A stretch of 64,000 bases of DNA from Arthrobacter sp. C2 (GCA_024207135.1 CP042428.1:1488001-1552000); one strand, 5' to 3'; shown: positions 38,483-47,275, counted from the first letter of the stretch. The notes: generated by a model not told the origin, from the letters alone. Translations and numbers: made by a program.

Positions 38483-39712
38483 CTAGACGCTGAGCTTGCC
38501 CTCGCGCAGCTCCGCCAGGAACTCGGCAATGCGCCCGATCGCGTCCTGCAAGTCGCGCACCGCCGGCAGGGTGACCAGCCGGAAGTGGTCCGGGGCGACC
38601 CAGTTGAACGCGGTGCCCTGGGTGATGAGCATCTTCTGCCGCTTGAGCAGTTCCAGGGCGAAGTGCTCGTCGTCGTGGATCGGGTAGATCTCCCGGTCCA
38701 GCTTCGGGAACAGGTACATCGCGCCCTTGGCCTGCTGCACCGAGACGCCCGGGATCTCGTTGAGCAGCGTGAAGGCGGTGTCGCGCTGTTCCTTCAGCCG
38801 CCCGCCGGGCAGGATCAAGTCGTTGATCGACTGGTAGCCGCCCAGCGCGGTCTGGATCGCGTGCTGGCCCGGCACGTTGGCGCACAGGCGCATGTTGGTC
38901 AGCAGGTTGATGCCCTCGATGTAGTCCTGGGCCAGGTGCTTGGGCCCGGAGATGGCCATCCAGCCGGAGCGGAAGCCGCAGACCCGGTAAGCCTTGGAGA
39001 GCCCGGAGAAGGTCAGCACCAGCACGTCGTCGGCCAATGCCGCGGTGTTGATGTGCACCGCGTCGTCGTAGAGGATCTTCTCGTAGATCTCGTCGGAGAA
39101 CACGATCAGCCTGTGCTTGCGGGCCAGTTCCAGGATGCCTTCGAGCGTGGACTTGGGGTACACCGCGCCGGTGGGGTTGTTGGGGTTGATCACCACGATG
39201 CCCTTGGTGCGGGCGGTGATCTTCGCTTCCATGTCCGCCAGGTCCGGCAGCCAGCCCTCTTCCTCGGTGTTGAGGTAGTGCACCGGGGTGCCGCCGGCCA
39301 GCGAGACCGAGGCGGTCCACAGCGGGTAGTCGGGGGCCGGGATCAGCACCTCGTCGCCGTTGTTCAGCAACGCGTTCAGCGACAGGGTGATCAGCTCCGA
39401 GACCCCGTTGCCCAGGTAGACGTCGTCGACGCCGATGGTTTGGATGCCGCGGGTTTGGTAGTACTGCGAGACCGCGGTGCGGGCGGAGAAGATGCCGCGG
39501 GAGTCCGAGTAGCCCTGCGCGTTGGGCAGGTTGCGCATCATGTCCACGAGGATCGCGTCGGGGGCCTCGAAGCCGAAGGGCGCGGGGTTTCCGATGTTCA
39601 GCTTGAGGATGCGCTGGCCCTCGGCCTCCATGCGCTGGGCGTGTTCCAGCAGCGGCCCGCGAATGTCGTAGAGCACATTGTGGAGTTTCGTGGACTGCTT
39701 GAATTCTGGCAT
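38483..39712 (-). CDS. alanine-type aminotransferase (AlaA-like)
   Basis: 409-residue PLP aminotransferase of the AspC/AlaA group. The N-terminal signature LHNVLYDIRGPLLEHAQRM is that of AlaA, followed by KLNIGNPAPFGFEAPD, NPNNPTGAVYP, the PLP lysine in FSGLSKAYRVCGFRSGW and the carboxylate-binding arginine in HFRLVTLPAV. It most likely transfers amino groups between glutamate and pyruvate. A long terminator follows. Confidence 0.9.
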   Translation of the reverse strand: MPEFKQSTKLHNVLYDIRGPLLEHAQRMEAEGQRILKLNIGNPAPFGFEAPDAILVDMMRNLPNAQGYSDSRGIFSARTAVSQYYQTRGIQTIGVDDVYLGNGVSELITLSLNALLNNGDEVLIPAPDYPLWTASVSLAGGTPVHYLNTEEEGWLPDLADMEAKITARTKGIVVINPNNPTGAVYPKSTLEGILELARKHRLIVFSDEIYEKILYDDAVHINTAALADDVLVLTFSGLSKAYRVCGFRSGWMAISGPKHLAQDYIEGINLLTNMRLCANVPGQHAIQTALGGYQSINDLILPGGRLKEQRDTAFTLLNEIPGVSVQQAKGAMYLFPKLDREIYPIHDDEHFALELLKRQKMLITQGTAFNWVAPDHFRLVTLPAVRDLQDAIGRIAEFLAELREGKLSV

Positions 39713-39798
39713 GTTCTACTTTCTCATTGGGGGCCGGGGGCGTGCCTGCACTGTGAGCAAGCCAACTCGCGGCCTGCGGCGAATGTGAAGCCGCGGCG

Positions 39799-40815
39799 TC
39801 ATCTGGGGTTGGTGACCAGTGCCTTGTCGGTGAGCCAGTCGTCGGCGGCCTTGGGCGGTTCCAGCGCGTCGCGGCCGGTGACCATGCGGTTGAGGTTCAG
39901 CAGGTCTTCCTGCTTCAGCGCGGAGCTGAGCCTGTTGATGGCCTTGACCGCGTCCTGCCCCACCCCGTCGGTGGTGATCAGCGGCGTGATGGATTCGGGG
40001 GCGAAGAGCTTTTCGGCGCCCTGGAGCACCACCAGCGCGTTGTCCGGGATCCCGGCGTTCTCCAGGGTGGTGGCCTGGATCTGGACCTCGTCGCTGATCA
40101 CCGGCAGCACCCCGCGGCCCTGCGCGTCGCTCAGCTCGATGACGGCCTTGGGGTGGCAGGCGAGCTTGGCCGCGAGCTGGGAGGTGAGTTCCGCCTTGAT
40201 GCCGCCGGCGATGCCGAACTCCAGCTGCGGGCACAGCGGGGCGAGCTCGGAGGTGTTCACCAGCCGGTCCCCCGCGCTGGTGGCGGCCGTGAGCACCAGG
40301 GTGCCGGTGCGTTCGGCGTCGGCCGATTCCAGCACGGCGAAGCCCTTCAGTGCCAGGGCGTGCAGCTCCCGCTTGGTTTGTGCGGCATCCAGGTCCCCGG
40401 GGGCAGCGGAGGCGTTTCCCGCGGAGGTGTCGGGGCCGGCGGTGGCGTCCGCGGACGCGGCGGCGGAGGTCCCGGACGCCGAGGCATCCGCGCCGTGCGC
40501 ACCGGGCAGCTTGCCCAGGGCGGTGAGCAACCGGCTGGATCCCGCGGCGGTGAAGTCGGCCCGTCCTGCCAGGACCTCGCCGACCGGATCGGTGGCCGGG
40601 TCGGCCATCCGCGCATCGATGCCGGCGTCGGCCAGCATGTCCCGGTAGGCATGGCCCAGTGCCTGGGAGGTGGCGTCGGGGCCCTGGACCAGCACCAGCT
40701 CGCGCGTCGTGGCGGCCTGCGAGGTGGTGACCTCGGTGCTTGAGGTGCAGGCGGCAAGGGACAGCAGCGCCGCGCCGAGGCCCAAAAGGCCCCAGGGGCC
40801 GGTGGTGCGACTCAT
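39799..40815 (-). CDS. osmolyte-type (OpuAC-like) substrate-binding lipoprotein
   Basis: 338 residues. Signal peptide with lipobox LSLAAC, so it is anchored outside the membrane. The mature part has the two-lobed fold of glycine betaine/choline-binding proteins: ELVLVQGPDATSQALGHAYR at the start and, near the end, ESITPLITTDGVGQDAVKAI, LNRMVTGRDALEPPKAADDW. A Ser/Ala/Gly-rich insert of about 35 residues (about 110-145) breaks the first lobe. No permease or ATPase gene lies beside it, so it must serve a distant transporter or be a sensor. Overlaps the NUDIX gene by 4 bp. Confidence 0.82.
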   Translation of the reverse strand: MSRTTGPWGLLGLGAALLSLAACTSSTEVTTSQAATTRELVLVQGPDATSQALGHAYRDMLADAGIDARMADPATDPVGEVLAGRADFTAAGSSRLLTALGKLPGAHGADASASGTSAAASADATAGPDTSAGNASAAPGDLDAAQTKRELHALALKGFAVLESADAERTGTLVLTAATSAGDRLVNTSELAPLCPQLEFGIAGGIKAELTSQLAAKLACHPKAVIELSDAQGRGVLPVISDEVQIQATTLENAGIPDNALVVLQGAEKLFAPESITPLITTDGVGQDAVKAINRLSSALKQEDLLNLNRMVTGRDALEPPKAADDWLTDKALVTNPR

Positions 40816-41300
40816 TTGGTGCTTTCCTTGTGCAGGTTTTCCCGGTACAGCGCGATGGCCGCATCCACGCGCTCGACGCGGTTCAGCGAGGAGACTTCTT
40901 CCAGGGGGAACCAGGCGGCCTGGCTGGTGGTGCCGTCGGCTTCGTGGCGCAATTCCCCCGAGGTGACCGAGGCGGAATAGAGCACCGCCACGGTTTGCAT
41001 GGGGTGCTCGGTGCCGCTGTAGCGCTTGTGCGCGGGGATCACCCCGGAGTCCACCGACAGCAGGTCGTCGATGCGCACCCGGTACCCGGTTTCCTCCTCG
41101 ACCTCGCGGACCGCTCCGTCGGCGATCGCCTCGCCGAGCTCCACTCCCCCGCCGGGCAGCGTCCAGCGCGGCACGAATTGCGGGTCGCGGCCGCGCATGT
41201 CCCACAGCGCCAGCAGGATCTCGCCGTCGCGGACCACCACGGCATAGGCGGCCAGCCGGGTGTCGAAGCCGCGGTGGACCGGGGGTTCAGGGGTAGTCAT
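40812..41300 (-). CDS. NUDIX hydrolase
   Basis: 162 residues. The complete Nudix box is seen: GGGVELGEAIADGAVREVEEETG, where REVEEETG binds the metals that hydrolyse a nucleoside-diphosphate-linked substrate. The substrate is not predictable. Coupled to the binding lipoprotein through an ATGA overlap, an uncommon pairing. Divergent from an Lrp-type regulator with 80 bp between the starts. Confidence 0.9.
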   Translation of the reverse strand: MTTPEPPVHRGFDTRLAAYAVVVRDGEILLALWDMRGRDPQFVPRWTLPGGGVELGEAIADGAVREVEEETGYRVRIDDLLSVDSGVIPAHKRYSGTEHPMQTVAVLYSASVTSGELRHEADGTTSQAAWFPLEEVSSLNRVERVDAAIALYRENLHKESTK

Positions 41301-41380
41301 TGTTCCATTTTAGGGTGTCGCCGGCGGAATCCCGGGGTCCAAATCTCCCGAACAACGGGCAACTGTGATGGAATATCAGC

Positions 41381-41914
41381 ATGGCACCTTCAACTTTTCC
41401 GCAACAACCCGTTGATCTTGACGCAGTTGACCGTCGGATTATTCAGGAATTGGTCAATGATGCGCGCATAAGCAATGCGTTGTTGGCGCAGCGGACCGGG
41501 ATCGCACCCTCGACGGCGCTGCTGCGCACCCGTGCACTGGTCGAACGCGGGGTGCTCACCGGGTACCACGCGGAGGTCAGCCTGCCGGCGGTCGGGCGCA
41601 GCGTGCAGGCGCTGATCTCGGTGCGGTTGCGCGTGCACGACCGCGTGCTGATCGACAAGTTCACGCAGAAGATGCCGCAGCTGCCGGAGGTGCTCTCGAT
41701 GTTCCACACCTCCGGGGTCACCGACTACCTGTTGCACATTGCGGTGAGCTCCACCGAGGCCCTGCGCGACTGGGTGCTGGACAACCTGGCCACCGACGAG
41801 TCGGTGGGGCACACCGAAACCACGTTGGTCTTCGGGCACCACAAGGGCGCCGGCGGACCGATCCCGGAGGAACCCGGCCAGGTTCCGGCCGAGCACCGGG
41901 CCGGCGCCCGCTAG
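41381..41914 (+). CDS. Lrp/AsnC family transcriptional regulator
   Basis: 177 residues. The helix-turn-helix covers about 12-55 (LDAVDRRIIQELVNDARISN, with recognition helix in IAPSTALLRTRALVERGVL), and the RAM ligand domain runs from 75 to 140 (ALISVRLRVHDRVLIDKF, LLHIAVSSTEALRDWVLD). The C-terminal 30 residues are a Gly/Pro tail. Such proteins sense amino acids as octamers. The divergent NUDIX/lipoprotein operon is a likely target because it shares the promoter region. Confidence 0.93.
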   Translation: MAPSTFPQQPVDLDAVDRRIIQELVNDARISNALLAQRTGIAPSTALLRTRALVERGVLTGYHAEVSLPAVGRSVQALISVRLRVHDRVLIDKFTQKMPQLPEVLSMFHTSGVTDYLLHIAVSSTEALRDWVLDNLATDESVGHTETTLVFGHHKGAGGPIPEEPGQVPAEHRAGAR

Positions 41915-41991
41915 GCACCGAGGCCCCGCGCAGGGATCCACGAGGCCGGCATGCACCGGTCCGCGCCGGTTAGACGCCGGCTAGGTGCCTG

Positions 41992-43263
41992 CTAGGCGCG
42001 GGAGTCGGCGCGGCGCACCAGCGCCTCGACGACCCGCAGCCGGGCCTCGGCCACCTGCAGCCAGCGTTCTTCGCCCAGGCCGCGGGACCCGGCAATCAAC
42101 GTCAGCGCGACCGCGGCGGAGCGGGCCCACAGGGCGCGTGGGTCCACGCAGCGTTCGAAGACCGCGGCAAAACGCTCCAGGGCGGCCCCGGCGCCGTCGT
42201 TCTTCTCCCCCAGCGTGGGCAGGATTGCCAGGTGTCCGAGCAGGCAGGCGAGGTCATCGACCCGGTATCCGGGCCCCAACGAGTCCAAATCCAACAGCGC
42301 GGAGATCTTCCCGCCGTCCAACAGGATGTTCGCGTCGTAGAAGTCCCCGTGGGCCGGCACCTGCTCCCCGCGGTCGGAGGCGGCTAGATGGGCCTCGATC
42401 CGCCCGGTGAGCTCCTCGATCCGTTCGGCGCGATGCGGCAGGGCGAGGGTCGCTGCCTGCTGGTAGCGCCTGGTCGAATCGCTCCAGGCCCCCCTGGGCT
42501 TCAGCGCCATGGCCGACCCGGGCAGGGCCTCGAGCAGGGAAATGAAGTCCCGGGGGTCCAGGTCCGCTCCTGCGTGGGGCCGGATGGCCGCGGACAGCGA
42601 CTCCCCGCGCCCGGCCTCCAGGGCGAGGATGCCGGCGATCTCCGGCCCCAGCACCGGGGGCACCGGAACCGGGGTTCCGGCCAGCAGCCGGTGGCGGAGG
42701 TTCAGGGCCTCGATCGCCGGGGGCCGGCCCACCTTCAGGTAGATCGTCCGGTCGATGCGCAGCGGGCCGCGCGTGGTGAAGGTCGCCCGCAACACCGCGC
42801 GGCGCAGCGGCCGGTACGCGACGGTCTTGAGCTTGGTGAGCAAGTCCCCCTCGCCCCAGGTTTCCTGCACGAAGGCCCGGTCCGCGGCCCGGACCAGGGC
42901 CGGGAGCCTGGGGTCGCGGGGGTGGATCCAGCCGCTGACGAGGACCCCGGGGGTGCGGTGGGTGCCAAGGACGCTGGTGGCGGCGACTCCCGGGACGGTG
43001 ATCGCCTCGGTGCTCACGCCCAGTTCGTTGAACCCGGTGCCCGCGGGCATGCGGTACATCGCGCTGATCCCGGCGCCGGGACGGTGCTGGATGCGCAGCC
43101 GGTTGGCCTCGTAGTCCCAGTTTCCGGTGGGCACGCGCCCGCCCAGCCGGCGCACCAGCTCGGGGATGGCGGCGGGCAGGGCGGCAAGTTCCCGGGCGTC
43201 GGCATCGATGTTCCCTGCCGCGTCGGTAAAGGCGTGCGCGGGGCCGGATTCGCCGGCGGTCAT
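41992..43263 (-). CDS. APH/choline kinase-fold phosphotransferase
   Basis: 423 residues. The kinase core lies in the C-terminal half: the Brenner motif AHGDFYDANILLDGG (catalytic aspartate) and the metal-binding LLDLDSLGPGYRVDDLACLL, which replaces DFG. The N-terminal 180 residues, with WDYEANRLRIQHRPGAGISA, are a large, atypical first lobe. Small-molecule phosphorylation is implied, but the substrate is unknown; antibiotic resistance should not be assumed. Located downstream of the GlpR-like gene on the same strand, 21 bp apart. Confidence 0.8.
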   Translation of the reverse strand: MTAGESGPAHAFTDAAGNIDADARELAALPAAIPELVRRLGGRVPTGNWDYEANRLRIQHRPGAGISAMYRMPAGTGFNELGVSTEAITVPGVAATSVLGTHRTPGVLVSGWIHPRDPRLPALVRAADRAFVQETWGEGDLLTKLKTVAYRPLRRAVLRATFTTRGPLRIDRTIYLKVGRPPAIEALNLRHRLLAGTPVPVPPVLGPEIAGILALEAGRGESLSAAIRPHAGADLDPRDFISLLEALPGSAMALKPRGAWSDSTRRYQQAATLALPHRAERIEELTGRIEAHLAASDRGEQVPAHGDFYDANILLDGGKISALLDLDSLGPGYRVDDLACLLGHLAILPTLGEKNDGAGAALERFAAVFERCVDPRALWARSAAVALTLIAGSRGLGEERWLQVAEARLRVVEALVRRADSRA

Positions 43264-43284
43264 CGGGTCACCCGGTGGACCAGG

Positions 43285-44139
43285 TCAGGCGCGGCGACGC
43301 TGCATGACGTCGTCGAGGTTGATGCGGTCGGCGGCCTTCTCGGTGCGCGGGGCGCGGGGGCCGTTGGCCGCCGATGCTTCGGCGGCGGTCTTCGGCGCGG
43401 TCGAGGGTGCGGATCCGGCCGACGGGGCCGGTGCTGCGGGGGTCGCTTCGGCCGCCGGAACCACGGGGGTTGCCGGGACCACGGGAAGGGTGGCAATCGA
43501 GGAATCGGCGGACGCGGAAGCGTTGGCGGAGCCGGTGGCCTCGGCCAGGCGCGCGGCGGCCTCCTGGGAGCGCAGCGTCGCGTTGGACGATGCCTGGGGC
43601 GCCTCGGCGGCTTCCAGCGGGGCCGGGGCCTGGCGCTTGGCGGTGTTGGCCACGACGTACTGCGGCAGCGGGACCTCGGTGGGCTCCCAGCCCTCGGGCC
43701 GCTGGACCGCTGCCCCCTTGTGGGCGATGCGCAGCGCCTCGGCGCGCAATTCCTGGACCGTCAGCCGCGGGGCGCGCTTGTTGGAGTTCGGCTGGGCGTC
43801 GAAGACCACGGCGGTCTTCTTCACCGGTTCGCTCACCGGGGTGCGGCCGGTTTCCATGGCACGGGTGCGCGTGGCATCCAGGCGGGCCAAGAGCTTCTTG
43901 CGCCGGTCGCGCACGGCCAGGCCGCGCAGCGTGGAGAAGCTGGCCAGGCCCACGAGCAGGGCGATCAGCGGCACCCAGCCGGAGACCACCGAAACCAGGG
44001 CGAGCACCCCGCCGATGAGCAGGGTGGGAACGGCGAGGCATCCGAGCAGTGCAACGGCCAGGCGGTCGTAGAAAATCCGCAAGGGCGCCTGCGCAGCCGG
44101 ACGTGACGCGGCTGAAGCGTTGGATGCTACCGGTGCCAT
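43285..44139 (-). CDS. two-helix membrane protein, Rv0996/GlpR-like
   Basis: 284 residues. Two membrane helices near the N-terminus (about 25-52 and 56-76), then a cytoplasmic part beginning TLRGLAVRDRRKKLLARLDATR and a conserved stretch RAPRLTVQELRAEALRIAHKG, and a long Ala/Pro/Ser-rich tail ending INLDDVMQRRRA. Position after rimJ matches mycobacterial Rv0996 and the corynebacterial GlpR, a membrane receptor of the MoeA-like cell-division protein Glp (from memory). The usual moeA/glp partner is not next to it here. Strong GAAGGAG 5 bp before the ATG. Confidence 0.65.
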   Translation of the reverse strand: MAPVASNASAASRPAAQAPLRIFYDRLAVALLGCLAVPTLLIGGVLALVSVVSGWVPLIALLVGLASFSTLRGLAVRDRRKKLLARLDATRTRAMETGRTPVSEPVKKTAVVFDAQPNSNKRAPRLTVQELRAEALRIAHKGAAVQRPEGWEPTEVPLPQYVVANTAKRQAPAPLEAAEAPQASSNATLRSQEAAARLAEATGSANASASADSSIATLPVVPATPVVPAAEATPAAPAPSAGSAPSTAPKTAAEASAANGPRAPRTEKAADRINLDDVMQRRRA

Positions 44140-44409
44140 GTTGCTCCTTCGTCGGCTGGCGACTGACTTCTTTGTGGCGGATCCGCCCGGCCCAGTGTCC
44201 TGGTGGCCGGTTTACCCCGTCGCGGCGGTTCACTGGCGGTGCCTCGGCCCCGCTCGCGCAGGTTGCTGCGGGGTTTGGCTCACCAATGTGAAACGTCCAC
44301 GTCAACCACATTAAGCATGCAAGCGCGTGCGATGCCGCATTCGACCCGGTGTGTCTGGCAATACTCTGGCCAAAATCGGGATTTCGGGGTGTTTGGGGGG
44401 CTTGTGTCG

Positions 44410-45030
44410 CTATTGCGTCATGCCCAGCCACCGATTGAGCATCCCGCCCGGGACCTCGGGCGCGGTCAGCGCGAAACTGCGGTGGTCGGCCCAGTTTCCG
44501 TTGATGTGCAGGAAGTCCTTGCGCAGCCCCTCGTCGCGGAAGCCCAGTTTCTCCACCACGCGCAGGCTCGGGCCGTTCTCGGGGCGGATGTTGATTTCGA
44601 TCCGGTGCAGGCCCATCGCCTTGAAGCAGTGGTCCACCGCCATCGCCACGGCCTCCGGCGCGATGCCCTCCCCGGCGTGGCGCACGTCCACCCAGTAGCC
44701 GATGGATCCGCTGCGCGCAGCACCCCACATGATCGAGGAGACGGTCAGCTGGCCGACGATCGGGGCGTGCTTGGAGTGCAGCGACGGAAGGGCGATGGCC
44801 CAGGGCAGGCACTGGCCCAGGCGTGCGGAACGGTTCTGCGTGGAGACCATCTGCCCGAAGTCAGCCGGGTAGCCGGCCCCCTCGGGCAGGGTCGCGTCCC
44901 AGGGGGTCAGCCACTGCTCGTTGGTGCGGCGCAAATGCATCCATTCGGCCTTGTCGCGGCGGCGCATCGGGCGCAGCACCACGCGCGGGCCCTGCACCGT
45001 GACGGGCCAGTGGCGATCGAATTCGGACAT
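44410..45030 (-). CDS. rimJ: GNAT N-acetyltransferase, RimJ type
   Basis: 206 residues of the RimJ/RimL group: RVVLRPMRRRDKAEWMHLRR, the acetyl-CoA loop GIAPEAVAMAVDHCF and INIRPENGPSLRVVEKLGFR, ending HRSFALTAPEVPG. It is expected to acetylate a protein N-terminus, by analogy a ribosomal protein. ATG 45030. The 270 bp between this gene and the GlpR-like gene hold no gene that I can see. Divergent from 5-FCL with 78 bp between. Confidence 0.88.
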   Translation of the reverse strand: MSEFDRHWPVTVQGPRVVLRPMRRRDKAEWMHLRRTNEQWLTPWDATLPEGAGYPADFGQMVSTQNRSARLGQCLPWAIALPSLHSKHAPIVGQLTVSSIMWGAARSGSIGYWVDVRHAGEGIAPEAVAMAVDHCFKAMGLHRIEINIRPENGPSLRVVEKLGFRDEGLRKDFLHINGNWADHRSFALTAPEVPGGMLNRWLGMTQ

Positions 45031-45108
45031 GTCAACAATCCTAGCGATGCGCGGGCCCCGCGCATGCACCGCCCCGGGGCCCGCGGCGGCGGGGCTAGAC
45101 TGTGGATC

Positions 45109-45711
45109 GTGACACAGATGAACTCCAAGGACGAGGTGAGGAACCGGTTTCGTGCCCGACGCCGGGACATGGGAGCGGCGGAGCGCGCCGCCGAAATGGC
45201 CTTGCTCACCGAGCACCTGCTGCCGTGGCTTGAGGCCAATGCACCGCGCCGGGCCGTGACCTGCTTCCTGTCCTACGGCGCCGAGCCGCCCACCGAGGCC
45301 CTGCTGGCCCGGCTCCATGCGGCCGGCTACACGATCCACGTGCCGATCTGCGAGCCGGGGCGGCAGCTGTCCTGGACGCGCTGGCACCCCGGCGTCGAGA
45401 TGGCCCGCAGCGCGGTCGGACCCATCGACGAGCCCGTCGGTGAGCGCTTCGGCCCCGGGCTGATGGAGCAGGTCGATGTGATCCTGGTGCCCGCGCAGGC
45501 GGTTGACGCCAACGGGGAGCGGCTGGGGCAGGGCGGCGGCTACTACGACCGCTTCATCTCCGCGCTTCCCGGGCCCGGCAAGCGCCCGAAGCTGGTGAGC
45601 ATCGTGTTCGAGCACGAGTTCGTCGCGGCCGGGCAGATCCCCGTCGAGCCCTTCGACCAGCGGGTCGAGGCCGTCGTGCTGCCCTCCGGGGTGCGTAACC
45701 TCACCCGGTAG
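45109..45711 (+). CDS. 5-formyltetrahydrofolate cyclo-ligase
   Basis: 200 residues. N-terminal KDEVRNRFRARRRDM, substrate-site CFLSYGAEPPTEAL, and the C-terminal VDVILVPAQAVDANGERLGQ with GGGYYDRF, the signature of this family. It converts 5-formyl-THF to methenyl-THF with ATP. GTG 45109 or ATG 45118 may start translation. In mycobacteria the homologue (Rv0992c) also precedes the FmdB-like and further small genes seen here. Confidence 0.92.
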   Translation: MTQMNSKDEVRNRFRARRRDMGAAERAAEMALLTEHLLPWLEANAPRRAVTCFLSYGAEPPTEALLARLHAAGYTIHVPICEPGRQLSWTRWHPGVEMARSAVGPIDEPVGERFGPGLMEQVDVILVPAQAVDANGERLGQGGGYYDRFISALPGPGKRPKLVSIVFEHEFVAAGQIPVEPFDQRVEAVVLPSGVRNLTR

Positions 45712-45863
45712 CCGCGGGCGGGTGCGTTAGAATTGGTGCAGGTGGACGCCCTCGGGCGCCCGCACTCCCCCATCAACAGTCGCTTGCCCGGGTGCCGTGC
45801 CGTGCCGCTTTGCTGCCCCGGCGGCCCGCGCCATGCACGCACTGCCCGTGCGAAAGGATCGAT

Positions 45864-46145
45864 ATGCCTACCTATGTTTACGCCTGCAAGGACTGTGGCC
45901 ACGGCCTGGAGGTCGTCCAGTCGTTCACCGACGAGGCACTGACCGTTTGCCCCGAATGCCAGGGCGCCCTGCGCAAGAAGTTCAACAGCGTCGGCGTGGT
46001 CTTCAAGGGCTCGGGCTTCTACCGCAACGATTCGCGTTCGACCACCAGCTCCAGCACCCCGGCCGCCGCCGACACCAAGGCATCCGCGCCGGCTCCTGCC
46101 GCGGCACCGGTTTCCGCGTCGGCCTCCGCGTCGGCTTCGGCCTAG
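45864..46145 (+). CDS. FmdB-type zinc ribbon protein (Ruc-like)
   Basis: 93 residues. Zinc ribbon with C8-x2-C11 and C29-x2-C32 (YACKDCGHGLEV, VCPECQGAL), then the family motif FNSVGVVFKGSGFYRND and a disordered Ser/Ala/Pro tail ending in repeated SASA. The mycobacterial homologue Rv0991c (Ruc) is, as I recall, a redox-switched chaperone that is active when its cysteines are oxidised; the same gene order after 5-FCL supports orthology. GAAAGGATCGAT precedes the ATG. Confidence 0.85.
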   Translation: MPTYVYACKDCGHGLEVVQSFTDEALTVCPECQGALRKKFNSVGVVFKGSGFYRNDSRSTTSSSTPAAADTKASAPAPAAAPVSASASASASA

Positions 46146-46265
46146 GCTTCTTCCCCGGCGGGCCGCGGCGCACTTCCTCGCACAGGGACTTCGCCCCGGC
46201 CGCTCGTATCACCGCTTCGCCATGGGCTCCATCCGTTTGGGTGGGGCCCATGAGTTGCTTAAGGC

Positions 46266-46970
46266 ATGTCCCTTTTTCGCCGCTCCGCCATGGCCCGCCC
46301 GTCCACCGCCACCCGGGTGCCCCGCCGCACCGGCCCTGAGCTGTTCGCCAAGTACCGCAGGCACCTTGCCGCGGCGCTGCTGATGCTCTCGCTGGCCGTG
46401 TCCCTGGCGGTGCTGGCCCCCGACACCGAGGAACGCGTCGAGGTGCTGGTCGCCGCGCACGACCTGCCGGTTGGCGCCGCGCTGCGCGAAGGCGACCTGC
46501 GCCGCCAGCCGGTGGCGCGCTCGCTGGTGCCCGCAGGCACCTCCGACCGCCAGCCCCCGGCGGCCGGGTCGCGGCTGGCGATACCCGTGCCCGCCGGCAC
46601 CCCGGTGCTGCCCGGCATGGTCATCGGGCCCGGGCTGCTGGCCGGGCTGGCCCCGGGGTCGGTGGCCGTGCCGCTGCGGCTGGACGACGAGCAGACCGCG
46701 TCCCTGGTGCGGGCGGGCCAGCTGGTCGATGTGGTGCTCACCGAGGGCAACGGGTTCGAGACCAAGCTGGTCTCCCGGGTGCTCGCGCGGGCCGTGCCGA
46801 TCCTGTGGACCGGGGCCCAGGCGCAGCCGGACGGGCAGGCGCCGTGGTCGGTGGCCGCGGGATCGGGCCAGGGCGGGCTGATCGTGGTGGGTGCCGGTCC
46901 GGGCAGTGCCGAGCAGCTTTCCACCGCGGCGCAGCGCGGCAAGGTATCGGTGGTCCTGGTCAACCCGTAG
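46266..46970 (+). CDS. SAF domain protein (CpaB-like)
   Basis: 234 residues. Basic N-terminus, a membrane helix (about 34-52), then a SAF domain (VEVLVAAHDLPVGAALREGDL) and a C-terminal CpaB-like beta domain (VAVPLRLDDEQTASLVRAGQ, VDVVLTEGNGFETKLVSRVL). Resembles the Flp pilus assembly protein CpaB, but no pilus genes are nearby. In related actinobacteria an SAF protein follows the FmdB gene. Converges on the small gene at 46980. Confidence 0.83.
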   Translation: MSLFRRSAMARPSTATRVPRRTGPELFAKYRRHLAAALLMLSLAVSLAVLAPDTEERVEVLVAAHDLPVGAALREGDLRRQPVARSLVPAGTSDRQPPAAGSRLAIPVPAGTPVLPGMVIGPGLLAGLAPGSVAVPLRLDDEQTASLVRAGQLVDVVLTEGNGFETKLVSRVLARAVPILWTGAQAQPDGQAPWSVAAGSGQGGLIVVGAGPGSAEQLSTAAQRGKVSVVLVNP

Positions 46971-46979
46971 GCGGGCGGG

Positions 46980-47273
46980 TCAGTCCCAGTGCGGCGGGCG
47001 CTGGGCCTTCATCCAGTCGCCGAGGTCGTCGTCCGCATCTCCCCAGCGCCGCGGGTCGTCGTCCGCGGCGCGCTGTTCCAGGACCGGGCCGGTCCCCGGG
47101 GCATCCGGCTGCTTCGCCGGCGTCGCTTTTTGGGTGCCGGGTGCCGCTTCGGGGCGGCCGGCACCGTGGGGCAGCCGGAAGACCCCGACCAGCGTCGATT
47201 CGCTGACCTGCTGGGGCGGGGCGGTGAAGCGCCGCGGCTTTTTCCGCCGCGGCGCGTCGTTAGCGGCGGGCAT
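46980..47273 (-). CDS. small hypothetical protein coupled to the helicase-like gene
   Basis: 97 residues, Arg/Pro/Asp-rich. The N-terminus is strongly basic (RRKKPRRFTAPPQQ), a short motif STLVGVFRLPHG may form a strand, and the C-terminus is acidic with Trp (DADDDLGDWMKAQRPPHWD). No family recognised. ATG 47273 lies 2 bp after the stop of the 1,278-residue gene, so translation is coupled and the two may act together. Confidence 0.65.
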   Translation of the reverse strand: MPAANDAPRRKKPRRFTAPPQQVSESTLVGVFRLPHGAGRPEAAPGTQKATPAKQPDAPGTGPVLEQRAADDDPRRWGDADDDLGDWMKAQRPPHWD

Positions 47274-47275
47274 GG

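Noticed and set aside
41992-43263. Aminoglycoside resistance gene
   Set aside because: Only the general APH/choline kinase motifs are present and the first lobe is unlike known aminoglycoside kinases, so a resistance call is unsupported.
42388-44106. Plus-strand glycine-rich frame that could pass for a PE_PGRS-like protein
   Set aside because: Antisense of the kinase and GlpR-like genes; the glycine and arginine runs come from alanine and proline codons on the other strand.
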